The position numbers and the translations under genes are program-made. The notes beneath the pieces are model-generated. The model saw only the letters and a list, made by a program, of their open reading frames with translations, ran no database searches and had not been told where the DNA came from. 30,637 nt of DNA from an uncultured Gemella sp. (GTDB lineage Bacteria > Bacillota > Bacilli > Staphylococcales > Gemellaceae). The first letter of the stretch is position 1; every line of letters starts with the position of its first letter. Below are positions 7,879 through 15,658 of the stretch, piece after piece. Where the stretch lies: the NCBI GenBank assembly GCA_945869755.1, contig CAMBPW010000002.1:1-30637 (forward strand), read 5' to 3'.

Positions 7879-8989
7879 CAGGTATTCCTCCTTTAACCTC
7901 TTCTGCTCTTTCTTTAGCTCTAAGTTGTCCACAAGCTGCATCTATATCATCACCTTGAGTTCTTCTTATAGTAACATTTACATTATTATTTTTTAAAATC
8001 TTTTCAAATGCAAATATATCTTTTTTACTAGTTCTAATATAATTTCTTTCTGGAACATAATTTATAGGAATTAAGTTCACATGACAATTTAAATCTTTTA
8101 TTATTTCTACTAATTTTTCTGCATGCTCTCTTTGATCGTTTACAAGCCCCATAAGTCCATATTCAAATGTAATACGCCTTCTAGTTTTATTTTGATAATA
8201 TTTTAAAGCCTCTATAAGTTTATCAATATTATACGCCCTATTGACAGGCATAATTTTACTTCTTAACTCATTTGTAGGAGCATGTAAAGAAATTGCAAAA
8301 TTAATTTGGATATTTTCATTTGCAAAATCATAAATCTTTGGAACTATTCCTGAAGTAGAAACTGTAATATGTCTAGCACCAATATTAAAAGATTTATCAC
8401 TATTAACTATTCTTATGAAATCCATCATTTCATCATAATTTTCAAAAGGTTCTCCTATTCCCATAATTACAATACTAGAAATTCTTTCTCCAGTTTTATC
8501 TAATTCTTGTTGAACTTTCAATACTTGAGTTACTATTTCTCCAGACTCTAAATTTCTTTTTAATCCCCCTAATGTAGAAGCACAAAAAGTACATCCTATC
8601 CTACATCCTACTTGAGTAGTAACGCATAGTGAATTTCCATATTTATTTCTCATAAGAACACTTTCAATTGTATATTTATCTTGAAGTTCAAATAAAAATT
8701 TTATAGTACCATCTTTTGATTCTTGTTTAATCAAAGTATTTAAAGTAGTTATTTCAAATTCCTCTGATAATTTATCTTGAAGTTTTTTTGGTATATTATT
8801 CATTTCATTAAAAGCAGAAACTCTCTTTTTATATAGCCAATCAAATATTTGATTAGCTCTAAAACTTTTTTCTCCAATCGAAACTAAATACTGCTCTAAT
8901 TGATCAATTCTTAATGAATAAATTGACATTTTGGGAAAATCTTTTAACCATCTACTTTTTTGATAATTTTTTAGTTCTGATATTAACAT
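7856..8989 (-). CDS. rlmN: Dual-specificity 23S rRNA/tRNA adenine-C2 methyltransferase RlmN
   Basis: RlmN is a radical-SAM enzyme that methylates A2503 of 23S rRNA and A37 of some tRNAs. The 377-residue protein carries the CxxxCxxC cluster motif GCRIGCTFCAS (C129, C133, C136), the IVIMGIGEPFENYDEM segment, and the second catalytic cysteine in AACGQLRAKE (C353) used for the methyl relay. The N-terminal SIYSLRIDQLEQYL...FRANQIFDWLY region matches the RNA-binding accessory domain. The ATG at 8989 overlaps the rsmB stop (TAATG) and has a GGAGG site only 4 bases away. A later in-frame Met21 (MSIYSLRI) is a less likely start. The protein ends with about 10 extra residues that overlap the prpC start. 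Confidence 0.96.
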   Translation of the reverse strand: MLISELKNYQKSRWLKDFPKMSIYSLRIDQLEQYLVSIGEKSFRANQIFDWLYKKRVSAFNEMNNIPKKLQDKLSEEFEITTLNTLIKQESKDGTIKFLFELQDKYTIESVLMRNKYGNSLCVTTQVGCRIGCTFCASTLGGLKRNLESGEIVTQVLKVQQELDKTGERISSIVIMGIGEPFENYDEMMDFIRIVNSDKSFNIGARHITVSTSGIVPKIYDFANENIQINFAISLHAPTNELRSKIMPVNRAYNIDKLIEALKYYQNKTRRRITFEYGLMGLVNDQREHAEKLVEIIKDLNCHVNLIPINYVPERNYIRTSKKDIFAFEKILKNNNVNVTIRRTQGDDIDAACGQLRAKERAEEVKGGIPDASSIFV

Positions 8990-10311
8990 TAATCCTCCAT
9001 TTTTCTAATTTTTGCTATAAAAAATCCATCACAATTAAATTCATCAGGTAATATATTAATTATTCCTAATTTTTCTTCTTTTACAATACTACTTAACTCT
9101 ATTTTTTCTAATTTATAATTAAGATTATTACTTAAAAACTTCTCTATATTCTTTTCATTTTCTCTTTTATCTATAGTACAAGTTGAATAAATTAACAATC
9201 CGTTTTTCTTTACATAATTACTACTATTTTCTAATATTTTATACTGTAATTCTGAAATATCTTCAATATAACTATCTGTTATTTTATACTTAATTTCCGG
9301 TTTGTTTTTAATAACTCCAATTCCCGAGCAAGGAACATCACAAATAACAACATCAAAATTATTAACAAAATTTAAATTTAAAATAGTTGCATCCTGCTCT
9401 TTAATTTCAATATTATTTATACCTAATCTTTCTTTATTTGAATTTAATAAATTTAATTTATGTATATATTTATCACAAGAAGTTAAATTTGAATTAAAAT
9501 ATTTAGTTGCAATATGCAAACTTTTTCCACCTGGTGCTGAACAAACATCTAATATATTTAATTTTTCGTCTTCATTATAATTTAATGTGCAAGCAACTAA
9601 AGCACTTGCTTCATCTTGAATTATATATTTTCCTTCTTTAAAACTAATATCATCTATATTCAATTTTTCTAATAATAAACAATCTTCACAAATATTGCTT
9701 TCTTCAACACCTATATCTTTTTTATTAAAATAATTTATTAATTCTTGTTTGCTTATTTTATTATAATTAATTCTAATAGAATTTTTAGATTTATTATTAA
9801 AAGATTTTATTATAGAAATTGCTTTATCTTTCCCGTATTGATTTTCTAAAATTTTATATAAAGGTTCTGAACAGCTATTTTTTATACATATTTCTTGAAT
9901 ATCGTCCTCAAAAACTAATTTATATTCATCAAATGTCCTTATAATATTTCTTAAAAGTGCATTTATAAATTTGCTATCATATTTTCCAAATATTTTTTTA
10001 GATATTTCTACCGTTTCATTTACAACAGCAAAATCAGGCGTTTTATCCATAAAAAGAATTTGATATATAGCCATTACCAATAAAATTTTTAATTTAGATT
10101 TTATTCTTCCTTTTGAATAAGTTTTAATTATATATTCTATATATAATTTGTTTTTTATACTACCGTAAACTATCTCTGATATATATCGCTTATCTTTTTC
10201 GGAAATATTATTTTTTCGAAATTCTTTATTTATTGCAATATTACTATATGCATCATTTAATAATATTTCTATCAAAATATTATAGGCATACTCCCTTGCC
10301 GTTTTATTCAT
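8989..10311 (-). CDS. rsmB: 16S rRNA (cytosine-967-C5)-methyltransferase RsmB
   Basis: RsmB methylates C967 of 16S rRNA using S-adenosylmethionine. The 440-residue protein has an N-terminal NusB-like RNA-binding domain (about 1-135, REYAYNILIEILLNDAYSNIAINK) and a C-terminal NOL1/NOP2/Sun methyltransferase domain. Visible motifs are the SAM site ILDVCSAPGGKSLHIA, VVICDVPCSGIGVIKNKPEI with one active cysteine, and IYSTCTIDKRENE with the catalytic cysteine. I start at the ATG at 10311, supported by AGGTGA at 10316-10321; an in-frame GTG at 10320 would sit in that site. The start overlaps the fmt stop by 8 bases, as in the conserved fmt-rsmB-rlmN order of Bacillota. The protein is lysine- and asparagine-rich, as expected at this base composition. 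Confidence 0.95.
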   Translation of the reverse strand: MNKTAREYAYNILIEILLNDAYSNIAINKEFRKNNISEKDKRYISEIVYGSIKNKLYIEYIIKTYSKGRIKSKLKILLVMAIYQILFMDKTPDFAVVNETVEISKKIFGKYDSKFINALLRNIIRTFDEYKLVFEDDIQEICIKNSCSEPLYKILENQYGKDKAISIIKSFNNKSKNSIRINYNKISKQELINYFNKKDIGVEESNICEDCLLLEKLNIDDISFKEGKYIIQDEASALVACTLNYNEDEKLNILDVCSAPGGKSLHIATKYFNSNLTSCDKYIHKLNLLNSNKERLGINNIEIKEQDATILNLNFVNNFDVVICDVPCSGIGVIKNKPEIKYKITDSYIEDISELQYKILENSSNYVKKNGLLIYSTCTIDKRENEKNIEKFLSNNLNYKLEKIELSSIVKEEKLGIINILPDEFNCDGFFIAKIRKMED

Positions 10312-11263
10312 TTTTATCACCTAAAATAATTCCTGTATAGTTTTTATTATTACTTAAAAAATTTCTTACAGACATTTTGTTTTTTCCTGCTAGTTGCAAC
10401 TCTAATATTTTTAATACTGTATTGTTTCCGCATTTTATGTATAGAGAGTTTTTATCTTGCGAAATTATTGCTCCCACCAAAAAATCTTCATAAATAAAAT
10501 TATTATCAAAACATTCTTCTACTTCCCATAGTTTTAAAATTACATTATTTAAAAAAGTAAATGCTCCTGGTTTAGGATTTAATGCTCTAACTTTATTAAA
10601 AATTTCTCTAGCACTTTTTGACCAATCAATTTCTTCATCTTCTCTAGAAATATTCCACGCAAAAGTTGCCTCATTATGGTCTTGTTTTTCTGGATTAATT
10701 TGATTTAAAAATATTTTAGGTAATGTCTCTTTTAATAAATCCTTTCCTAATATCGACATTTTGTTATGAAGCGATAAATAATTATCAGAATCTAATACTT
10801 TTAATTTTGCTTTTGATATCATATCTCCAGAATCAAGAGATTTTTCCATATACATTATTGTTACACCAGTTTCTTTATAATCTTCTAAAATAGCATATTG
10901 AATAGGTGCCCCACCTCGCAATTTAGGAAGTAACGATCCATGTACATTTATACACTTATATTTTGGTAATTCTAAAATTCTTTCAGGTACAATCTGCCCA
11001 TATGCTGCAGTTATAATTATGTCTGGATTAATATTTTTTATTTCTAAAAATGTTTCCTCATCACTAGATATTTTTGTAGGTTGTAAAACCTTAATTCCAT
11101 ATTTTAATGCTATTTCTTTAACTGGTGGAGGAGTAAGTATTTTTTTTCGCCCTACTATTTTATCCGGTTGAGTAATGACTAGTTCAACTCCAAAATCTTT
11201 TATCAACATTTCTAATATAGGAACTGCAAAATCAGGTGTCCCCATAAATATTATTTTTTTCAT
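10304..11263 (-). CDS. fmt: Methionyl-tRNA formyltransferase
   Basis: Fmt formylates the methionine on initiator tRNA with 10-formyltetrahydrofolate, giving the fMet used to start translation. The 319-residue length is usual. The N-terminal catalytic domain shows FMGTPDFAVPIL, QPDKIVGRKK, AAYGQIVP, the active segment INVHGSLLPKLRGGAPIQ (Asn and His), and TIMYMEKSLDSGDM with the catalytic Asp. The C-terminal OB-fold-like tRNA-binding domain begins near LNPKPGAFTF. It is the first gene of the fmt-rsmB-rlmN-prpC-prkC unit. In many Bacillota priA and def precede fmt; here a divergent msrC gene does. An AGGAGA ribosome binding site and an extended -10 promoter lie directly upstream. Confidence 0.97.
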   Translation of the reverse strand: MKKIIFMGTPDFAVPILEMLIKDFGVELVITQPDKIVGRKKILTPPPVKEIALKYGIKVLQPTKISSDEETFLEIKNINPDIIITAAYGQIVPERILELPKYKCINVHGSLLPKLRGGAPIQYAILEDYKETGVTIMYMEKSLDSGDMISKAKLKVLDSDNYLSLHNKMSILGKDLLKETLPKIFLNQINPEKQDHNEATFAWNISREDEEIDWSKSAREIFNKVRALNPKPGAFTFLNNVILKLWEVEECFDNNFIYEDFLVGAIISQDKNSLYIKCGNNTVLKILELQLAGKNKMSVRNFLSNNKNYTGIILGDKNE

Positions 11264-11291
11264 TAATTATCTCCTAAAATTTTATCAATTT

Positions 11292-11320
11292 ATTATACCA
11301 TAATAAAAAAATCTAAACAA
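11292..11320 (-). promoter_or_regulatory. Promoter of the fmt operon
   Basis: On the minus strand a consensus TATAAT at 11292-11297 is preceded by TGG, giving an extended -10. A TTGTTT at 11315-11320 lies 17 bases upstream as the -35. Transcription would start near 11285, about 20 bases before the fmt start codon. Confidence 0.65.
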
Positions 11321-11338
11321 TTATATTAAGTTTAGATT
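11310..11338. repeat. Inverted repeat between divergent fmt and msrC promoters
   Basis: AATCTAAAC at 11310-11318 is repeated in inverse as GTTTAGATT at 11330-11338 with an 11-base spacer. On the minus strand it is followed by seven T residues, like a terminator, but it also covers the fmt -35 and touches the msrC -35. It could be an operator or a terminator stopping antisense read-through toward fmt. Confidence 0.5.
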
Positions 11339-11365
11339 GTTTTTACTTTATTTTTTTTATATAAT
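11337..11365 (+). promoter_or_regulatory. Promoter of the methionine sulfoxide reductase gene
   Basis: TTGTTT at 11337-11342 and a consensus TATAAT at 11360-11365 are separated by 17 bases. Transcription would start near 11372, about 30 bases before the msrC ATG. This promoter diverges from the fmt promoter. Confidence 0.65.
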
Positions 11366-11401
11366 ATAAAATAATTATACAAAATTTCAAAGGTGGTATA
11401 T

Positions 11402-11872
11402 ATGCAAATTATAAATGATAGAAAAACATTTATTTTACAAGCAAAATCTTTATTAGAAGATGAAAAAAATTTATATGCAAACTTATCAAATCTATCTGCA
11501 TTATTTAAAGAATATTTACCAAATACTAATTGGGTTGGTTTTTATTTATTAGATAACGAAGATAATAATCTTGTTCTAGGTCCTTTTCAAGGTAAAATAG
11601 CTTGTGTAAGAATTCCATTTAACAAAGGTGTTTGCGGGCATTGTTACACAACGAAAGAACCTATATATGTACCAGATGTTCACAAATTCAAAGGTCATAT
11701 AGCATGTGATAGTAATACAAATAGCGAATTAGTAATTCCAATTATTCAAAATAATGAAGTAAAAGCTCTTTTAGATATTGATTCAATAAAATATGATAGA
11801 TTCTCTAAAGAAGAAGTAAATACTTTAATTGAGCTAACTAATGAAATATCTAAATTATTAATATTCAAATAA
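11402..11872 (+). CDS. msrC: GAF-domain free methionine-(R)-sulfoxide reductase
   Basis: This 156-residue enzyme (fRMsr; YebR in other species) reduces free methionine-R-sulfoxide to methionine with electrons from thioredoxin, protecting the cell from oxidants. The whole protein is one GAF domain. It carries the diagnostic stretch GPFQGKIACVRIPFNKGVC with C68 and C78, and DVHKFKGHIACDS with C102, the three positions used in catalysis and disulfide formation; C81 is extra. NSELVIPI and ALLDIDS complete the GAF pocket. I start at the ATG at 11402, which has AAAGGTGG 6-7 bases upstream; an in-frame GTG at 11393 falls within that site. It is a lone plus-strand gene facing fba, with its own promoter and a shared terminator. 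Confidence 0.93.
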   Translation: MQIINDRKTFILQAKSLLEDEKNLYANLSNLSALFKEYLPNTNWVGFYLLDNEDNNLVLGPFQGKIACVRIPFNKGVCGHCYTTKEPIYVPDVHKFKGHIACDSNTNSELVIPIIQNNEVKALLDIDSIKYDRFSKEEVNTLIELTNEISKLLIFK

Positions 11873-11912
11873 AAAAATGAACAGCAAATTATATTTGCTG
11901 TTCATCTTTTTA
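11871..11912. terminator. Bidirectional terminator between msrC and fba
   Basis: A perfect 13-bp stem (11877-11889 with 11893-11905) with a 3-base loop has an A run on its left and a T-rich run on its right. It can therefore end both the plus-strand msrC and the minus-strand fba transcripts. Confidence 0.9.
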
Positions 11913-11914
11913 TT

Positions 11915-12781
11915 TTATGCTTTATTTCTTGAACCAAAAATATCTATTTTTGAATGAACCATCGCTTTGATTCCATTGAATCCTGGTTTTAATAAGTTAC
12001 GTGGATCAAATCCTTTAGGTTTAAGATCTCCACCGTCTTCGATATATTTTCTAGTTTCTTCAGCAAATGCTAATTGACATTCTGTATTAACATTAACTTT
12101 AGCTACACCAAGAGAAATTGCTTTTTGAATTTGCTCTGTAGGTATTCCTGAACCACCATGTAATACTAAAGGAATTCCATCTGTTACATTAGAAATCTCT
12201 TCTAAAGTTTCAAAACTTAACCCTGCCCAATTTTCAGGATATTTACCGTGAATATTCCCAATACCTGCTGCTAAGAAATCAATTCCCAACTCAGCCATAA
12301 TTTGACATTCTTTAGGATCTGCTAATTCTCCACTTCCAATTACACCATCTTCTTCTCCACCAATTGATCCAACTTCACATTCAATTGAAAGACCTTTTTC
12401 ATGTGCTAACGCAATCATTTCTTTAGATTTTTCAATATTTTCTTCAAATGGATAATGTGATCCGTCGAACATTACAGAACTAAATCCTGCTTCGATAGCA
12501 GCTTTAGTTCCTTCATAAGAACCGTGGTCTAAATGTAATGCTACAGGAACAGTAATATTCATACTTTCCACCATAGCTTTAACCATATCTGCTACAGTTT
12601 TAAAACCAGTCATATATTTAGCTGCACCTTCGCTTACACCTAAAATTACTGGACTTTTTGCTTCTTCCGCAGCTTCTAAAATTGCTTTTGTCCACTCTAA
12701 GTTATTAATGTTGAAGTGTCCTACTGCATATCCTTCTTTTCTTGCTTTTACAAGCATGTCTTTTGCCGGTACTAATACCAT
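11915..12781 (-). CDS. fba: Class II fructose-1,6-bisphosphate aldolase
   Basis: This zinc-dependent enzyme splits fructose 1,6-bisphosphate into dihydroxyacetone phosphate and glyceraldehyde 3-phosphate in glycolysis. The 288-residue protein shows the zinc and catalytic segment ALHLDHGSY (H83, D85, H86), IECEVGSIGGEEDG, the second metal histidine in GIGNIHGKYP, the third in LVLHGGSGIP, and the phosphate-binding VAKVNVNTE. It has the compact FbaA form of Bacillota. The close class II relatives for tagatose bisphosphate are hard to exclude by eye, but a lone gene without sugar-specific neighbours favours the glycolytic enzyme. The ATG at 12781 has a GGAGGA site 6 bases upstream. It is flanked by a shared terminator and looks like a single-gene unit, as befits a highly expressed enzyme. 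Confidence 0.95.
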   Translation of the reverse strand: MVLVPAKDMLVKARKEGYAVGHFNINNLEWTKAILEAAEEAKSPVILGVSEGAAKYMTGFKTVADMVKAMVESMNITVPVALHLDHGSYEGTKAAIEAGFSSVMFDGSHYPFEENIEKSKEMIALAHEKGLSIECEVGSIGGEEDGVIGSGELADPKECQIMAELGIDFLAAGIGNIHGKYPENWAGLSFETLEEISNVTDGIPLVLHGGSGIPTEQIQKAISLGVAKVNVNTECQLAFAEETRKYIEDGGDLKPKGFDPRNLLKPGFNGIKAMVHSKIDIFGSRNKA

Positions 12782-12811
12782 TATATATCCTCCTTAAATA
12801 TGTATAGCACT

Positions 12812-12828
12812 TATATATATATATATAT
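12812..12828. repeat. (TA)n tract upstream of fba
   Basis: An uninterrupted alternating TA tract of about eight units lies some 30 bases ahead of the fba start. On the minus strand it sits just upstream of TGCTATACA, a possible extended -10 whose hexamer is at 12801-12806, so it may fall in the promoter spacer. Length variation could alter expression, but this is speculative. Confidence 0.5.
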
Positions 12829-12889
12829 GATACTACAATTTTAATGAAAAATAAATATTTTTTTTAATTATTTATTATATATTACTATT

Positions 12890-13792
12890 TTAATTTAAAT
12901 TTTTTAATACATTTTTAAAATAATTAGGTAACTCCGTATCAATACTGATTAATTTATTTGTAATAGGATGGATAAAATCTAAACTTTTTGAATGTAACAT
13001 TTGACCATTTGTATCTAAAGTTTTTCTAGGACCATAAACATTATCGCCCGCAATAGGATGATTTATATATTTCATATGCACTCTTATTTGATGTGTTCTT
13101 CCAGTTTCTAACTCACATTCAATAAGTGTAAAATTATCATATCGTTCTATTACTCTAAAGTGAGTTATAGATTTTTTCCCTTCATCAATTATTGCCATTT
13201 CTTTTCTTTCTTTTGGATTTCTAGCTATAGGAGCATCAATTGTTCCATAATCATGTTTAATTTCTCCATGAACTAATGCATAATATTTTCTTTTAATATA
13301 TTTATTAGCAATCATATCAGATAATTTTTGATGTGCAATATTATTTTTTGCAACAATTAACAATCCAGAAGTATCTTTATCTATTCTGTGAACAATTCCT
13401 GGTCTAACAATACCATTAATAGTAGAAAGATTATCTCCACAATGGTACATAAGTGCATTTACTAGTGTTCCATCTTTATGGCCAGCCGAAGGATGCACAA
13501 CCATTCCTTTTTCTTTATTAACTATAATTAAATCATTATCTTCATAAATAATTTCAATAGGAATATTTTGTTTAATAACATTAAGTTCTTCTGGCTCCTT
13601 TAATATTACTAATATTTCATCTCCATTTTTTAATTTATAATTACTTTTTACAGCTTTATTATTTACTAAAATATATTCATCGTTAATTAAATTTTGAATA
13701 TTTGTTCTAGACATTTCATTTAATTTTGATATTAAATATTTATCAAGTCTTTCAACAACAGCATTTTCATATACTATTTTTATCTCTTCCAT
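12890..13792 (-). CDS. RluD-type 23S rRNA pseudouridine synthase
   Basis: This enzyme isomerises uridines in large-subunit rRNA to pseudouridine. The 300-residue protein begins with an S4 RNA-binding domain (about 12-70, RLDKYLISKLNEMSRTNIQNLI) followed by the RluA/RluD catalytic domain. The catalytic Asp is D138 in HRIDKDTSGLLIVAK; other family marks are GMVVHPSAGH near residues 96-105, ALVHGEI, LETGRTHQIRVHM and HPIAGDNVYG. It resembles the RluD/YlyB branch, which in Bacillus follows lspA; here it is the last gene downstream of frr-yneF. An AAGGT site precedes the ATG. A terminator hairpin separates it from yneF, so it may depend on read-through. The exact target uridines cannot be told from sequence. 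Confidence 0.92.
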   Translation of the reverse strand: MEEIKIVYENAVVERLDKYLISKLNEMSRTNIQNLINDEYILVNNKAVKSNYKLKNGDEILVILKEPEELNVIKQNIPIEIIYEDNDLIIVNKEKGMVVHPSAGHKDGTLVNALMYHCGDNLSTINGIVRPGIVHRIDKDTSGLLIVAKNNIAHQKLSDMIANKYIKRKYYALVHGEIKHDYGTIDAPIARNPKERKEMAIIDEGKKSITHFRVIERYDNFTLIECELETGRTHQIRVHMKYINHPIAGDNVYGPRKTLDTNGQMLHSKSLDFIHPITNKLISIDTELPNYFKNVLKNLN

Positions 13793-13825
13793 TTTTACCT
13801 TCTATATATTTTTTATTATTAATAA

Positions 13826-13856
13826 AATTATGCACATCTATATGATGTGCATAATT
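13826..13856 (-). terminator. Terminator-like hairpin between yneF and the rluD-type gene
   Basis: A perfect 13-bp stem (13826-13838 with 13844-13856) with a 5-base loop lies directly after the yneF stop. On the minus strand it is followed by TTTTATTAAT, a modest T tract, so termination may be partial. Confidence 0.75.
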
Positions 13857-13858
13857 AA

Positions 13859-14098
13859 TTACTTTTTACCTTTTATTGCTTGTTTTTGAGCTTTTTGCAT
13901 ATTGCTCATCATTTGATTCATTTTTTTCTTAGATGGTTTTTGTCCCATTTGTGACATCATATTCATTATAACATCTTCATTTAATTGCGGATTTTTTTCC
14001 ATATAACTCATAAAATTTCTACGTGCTATAAAAAATCCAGCAACTGTGCCTAGTATTAAACATGCACTTGCTATTAATATAACTATTCCTGTACTCAT
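13859..14098 (-). CDS. yneF: UPF0154 family membrane protein YneF
   Basis: This small protein (79 residues) has one N-terminal membrane helix (about residues 4-24, GIVILIASACLILGTVAGFF) followed by a basic, Met/Gln-rich cytoplasmic tail with NPQLNEDVIMNMMSQMGQKPSKKKMNQMM, the hallmark of the UPF0154/YneF family of Bacillota. Its molecular role is not known. The ATG overlaps the stop of the upstream UPF0291 gene in a TAATG arrangement, with an AAAGGA site inside that gene, so the two are coupled. A hairpin follows immediately. Confidence 0.92.
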   Translation of the reverse strand: MSTGIVILIASACLILGTVAGFFIARRNFMSYMEKNPQLNEDVIMNMMSQMGQKPSKKKMNQMMSNMQKAQKQAIKGKK

Positions 14099-14310
14099 TA
14101 ATTAGTTCCTTTCTTTCTAGGAGTAATATCTTCTCCGTTCTCATTTAATACTTTTGTATTATCTAAAATATTACGAACATTTTTTTTAAAATTATCTACA
14201 TATAATTTTCTGTAATTAAATAATTCGGTTGTTTCTTCTTCTGTTAATGAACGATTTTTTTTTATATTATTTAATTCATTAATTTTTTGTATAATTTCTT
14301 TCATTTCCAT
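14098..14310 (-). CDS. UPF0291 (DUF896) family small protein
   Basis: This 70-residue cytoplasmic protein fits the DUF896/UPF0291 family (YnzC in Bacillus): a helical hairpin with INELNNIKKNRSLTEEETTELFNYRKLYVDNFKKNVRNIL followed by a flexible charged tail (NENGEDITPRKKGTN). The family is small and helical, and some members are linked to SOS-regulated regions, but the function is unknown. It starts 6 bases after frr and overlaps yneF by one base. No good ribosome binding site is visible upstream of either possible start (Met1 at 14310 or Met3 at 14304), so it may rely on translational coupling to frr. Confidence 0.88.
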   Translation of the reverse strand: MEMKEIIQKINELNNIKKNRSLTEEETTELFNYRKLYVDNFKKNVRNILDNTKVLNENGEDITPRKKGTN

Positions 14311-14316
14311 AAATTA

Positions 14317-14874
14317 TTATACACTCATTAATTCATCTTGTTTCTCTTTTGTTATTTTATCTATTTCAGAAACATATTTATCTGTTAATTTTTGTATGTC
14401 ATCAGAATAAGATTTCAAATCATCTTCTGTAATTTGAGAAGATTTTTCTAATTTTTTTACACCATCCATAGCATCTCTACGAATATTTCTAACAGCAACT
14501 TTAGCACTTTCAGATTCTTTACCTACTTGTTTAGCTAATTCTTTACGTCGTTCTTCTGTTAATGCAGGAAATACTATTCTTATAACATTTCCATCGTTTG
14601 CAGGATTTAAACCTAAATCAGATGCTTGAATTGCTTTTTCAATCTCTTTAAGTAAACTTTTTTCATATGGAGATATTACCAACATTTTTGGTTCTGGAAC
14701 GGAAATTCCTGCTACTTGATTTATTGGCGTAGGAACTCCATAATATTCTACAGATAGTCTATCTAGTACAGAAGCACTTGCTCTTCCTGCTCTGATAGAT
14801 GAAAATTCACGTCTTAAACTAGCTATTGCTTTAGTCATTTTTTCTTCTAAATTTAAAATTATTTGTTCTGGCAT
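14317..14874 (-). CDS. frr: Ribosome recycling factor
   Basis: With EF-G, this factor splits the post-termination ribosome so that subunits can be reused. The 185-residue protein has the normal length and fold markers: the long helix segment EKMTKAIASLRREFSSIRAGRASASVLDRLSVEYYGVPTP, the IRIVFPALTEERRKELAKQVGKESESAKVAVRNIRRDAMD segment, and KLTDKYVSEIDKITKEKQDELMSV at the end. An AGGAG site precedes the ATG at 14874, and only 13 bases separate it from pyrH, the usual partner. In many Bacillota uppS follows frr; here a UPF0291 gene follows. Confidence 0.97.
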   Translation of the reverse strand: MPEQIILNLEEKMTKAIASLRREFSSIRAGRASASVLDRLSVEYYGVPTPINQVAGISVPEPKMLVISPYEKSLLKEIEKAIQASDLGLNPANDGNVIRIVFPALTEERRKELAKQVGKESESAKVAVRNIRRDAMDGVKKLEKSSQITEDDLKSYSDDIQKLTDKYVSEIDKITKEKQDELMSV

Positions 14875-14887
14875 AATATTTCTCCTT

Positions 14888-15604
14888 TTAATTAGTAATT
14901 GTTGTTCCTAATTTTTCACCATTTACAACTTTAATTATATTATCTTCTTCATCGATTGAAAAAACTATTATTGGTAAATTATTATCCATACAGAATGATA
15001 TTGCAGTTGAATCCATTACAGATAAACCTTTGTTGATTATATCTATATGAGTTAAATCATCAAACTTAGTAGCATCTTGTATTAATTTTGGATCAGCTGT
15101 ATAAACACCATCTACACCATTTTTACCCATTAATATCACTTCAGCATCAATTTCTTTTGCTCTTAATGCCGCTGTAGTATCTGTTGAAAAAAATGGATTT
15201 CCTATACCTGCGGCAAATATAGCAACTCTTCCTTTTTCTAAATGTCTAATAGCTCTTCTTCTAATATATGGTTCAGCCATTGCTTTCATTTCTATTGATG
15301 TTAAAACACGTGTATCAACACCTTTTTGTTCTAGTGAATCTTGCAATGCTAAAGAATTCATAACAGTTGCAAGCATACCCATAGAATCTGCCGTAGGTCT
15401 TTCCATACCTAACTCTTCTCCAGTTTTTCCTCGCCAAATATTTCCGCCACCTACTACTACAGCAACTTCTACTCCTTGATTTACAACTTTAACTATTTGA
15501 TTTGTAATTTTACTGACAACCTCAGAATCTATCCCAAATCCTTTATTTCCTGCTAGAGCTTCTCCACTTAATTTTAATAAAACTCTTTTGTATTGTTGAG
15601 CCAT
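14888..15604 (-). CDS. pyrH: UMP kinase
   Basis: PyrH phosphorylates UMP to UDP, feeding RNA, DNA and cell-wall precursor synthesis. The 238-residue protein of the amino acid kinase fold shows RVLLKLSGEALAG at the N-terminus, VAVVVGGGNIWRG, the Asp of RPTADSMGMLATVMNSLAL, IFAAGIGNPFFSTDTTAALRA for UMP and nucleotide binding, and KNGVDGVYTADP. It is cytoplasmic and hexameric in known members, with allosteric control by GTP and UTP. The ATG has a GGAGGA site. A hairpin with a T run lies between tsf and pyrH, leaving only about 20 bases for a promoter, so read-through from rpsB-tsf is likely. Confidence 0.97.
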   Translation of the reverse strand: MAQQYKRVLLKLSGEALAGNKGFGIDSEVVSKITNQIVKVVNQGVEVAVVVGGGNIWRGKTGEELGMERPTADSMGMLATVMNSLALQDSLEQKGVDTRVLTSIEMKAMAEPYIRRRAIRHLEKGRVAIFAAGIGNPFFSTDTTAALRAKEIDAEVILMGKNGVDGVYTADPKLIQDATKFDDLTHIDIINKGLSVMDSTAISFCMDNNLPIIVFSIDEEDNIIKVVNGEKLGTTITN

Positions 15605-15624
15605 TTGAATATCCTCCGATTTTT

Positions 15625-15658
15625 AAAAAAGCACACACGAAAAAGTGTATGCTTTTTT
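15625..15658 (-). terminator. Terminator-like hairpin between tsf and pyrH
   Basis: A 14-bp stem with one A.C mismatch (15625-15638 with 15645-15658) and a 6-base loop ends in six T residues on the minus strand. It follows the tsf stop directly. It would reduce pyrH-frr expression relative to the ribosomal genes. Confidence 0.8.

Noticed and set aside
7879..7941. Longer prpC frame beginning inside rlmN
   Set aside because: The extra 21 residues are the out-of-frame reading of the conserved rlmN C-terminus, and the AGGAGG site supports the start at 7878.
12829..12889. Terminator of the rluD-type gene
   Set aside because: AT-only inverted segments can be drawn here (an 8-bp stem with an 11-base loop), but they are no better than expected in such AT-rich DNA.
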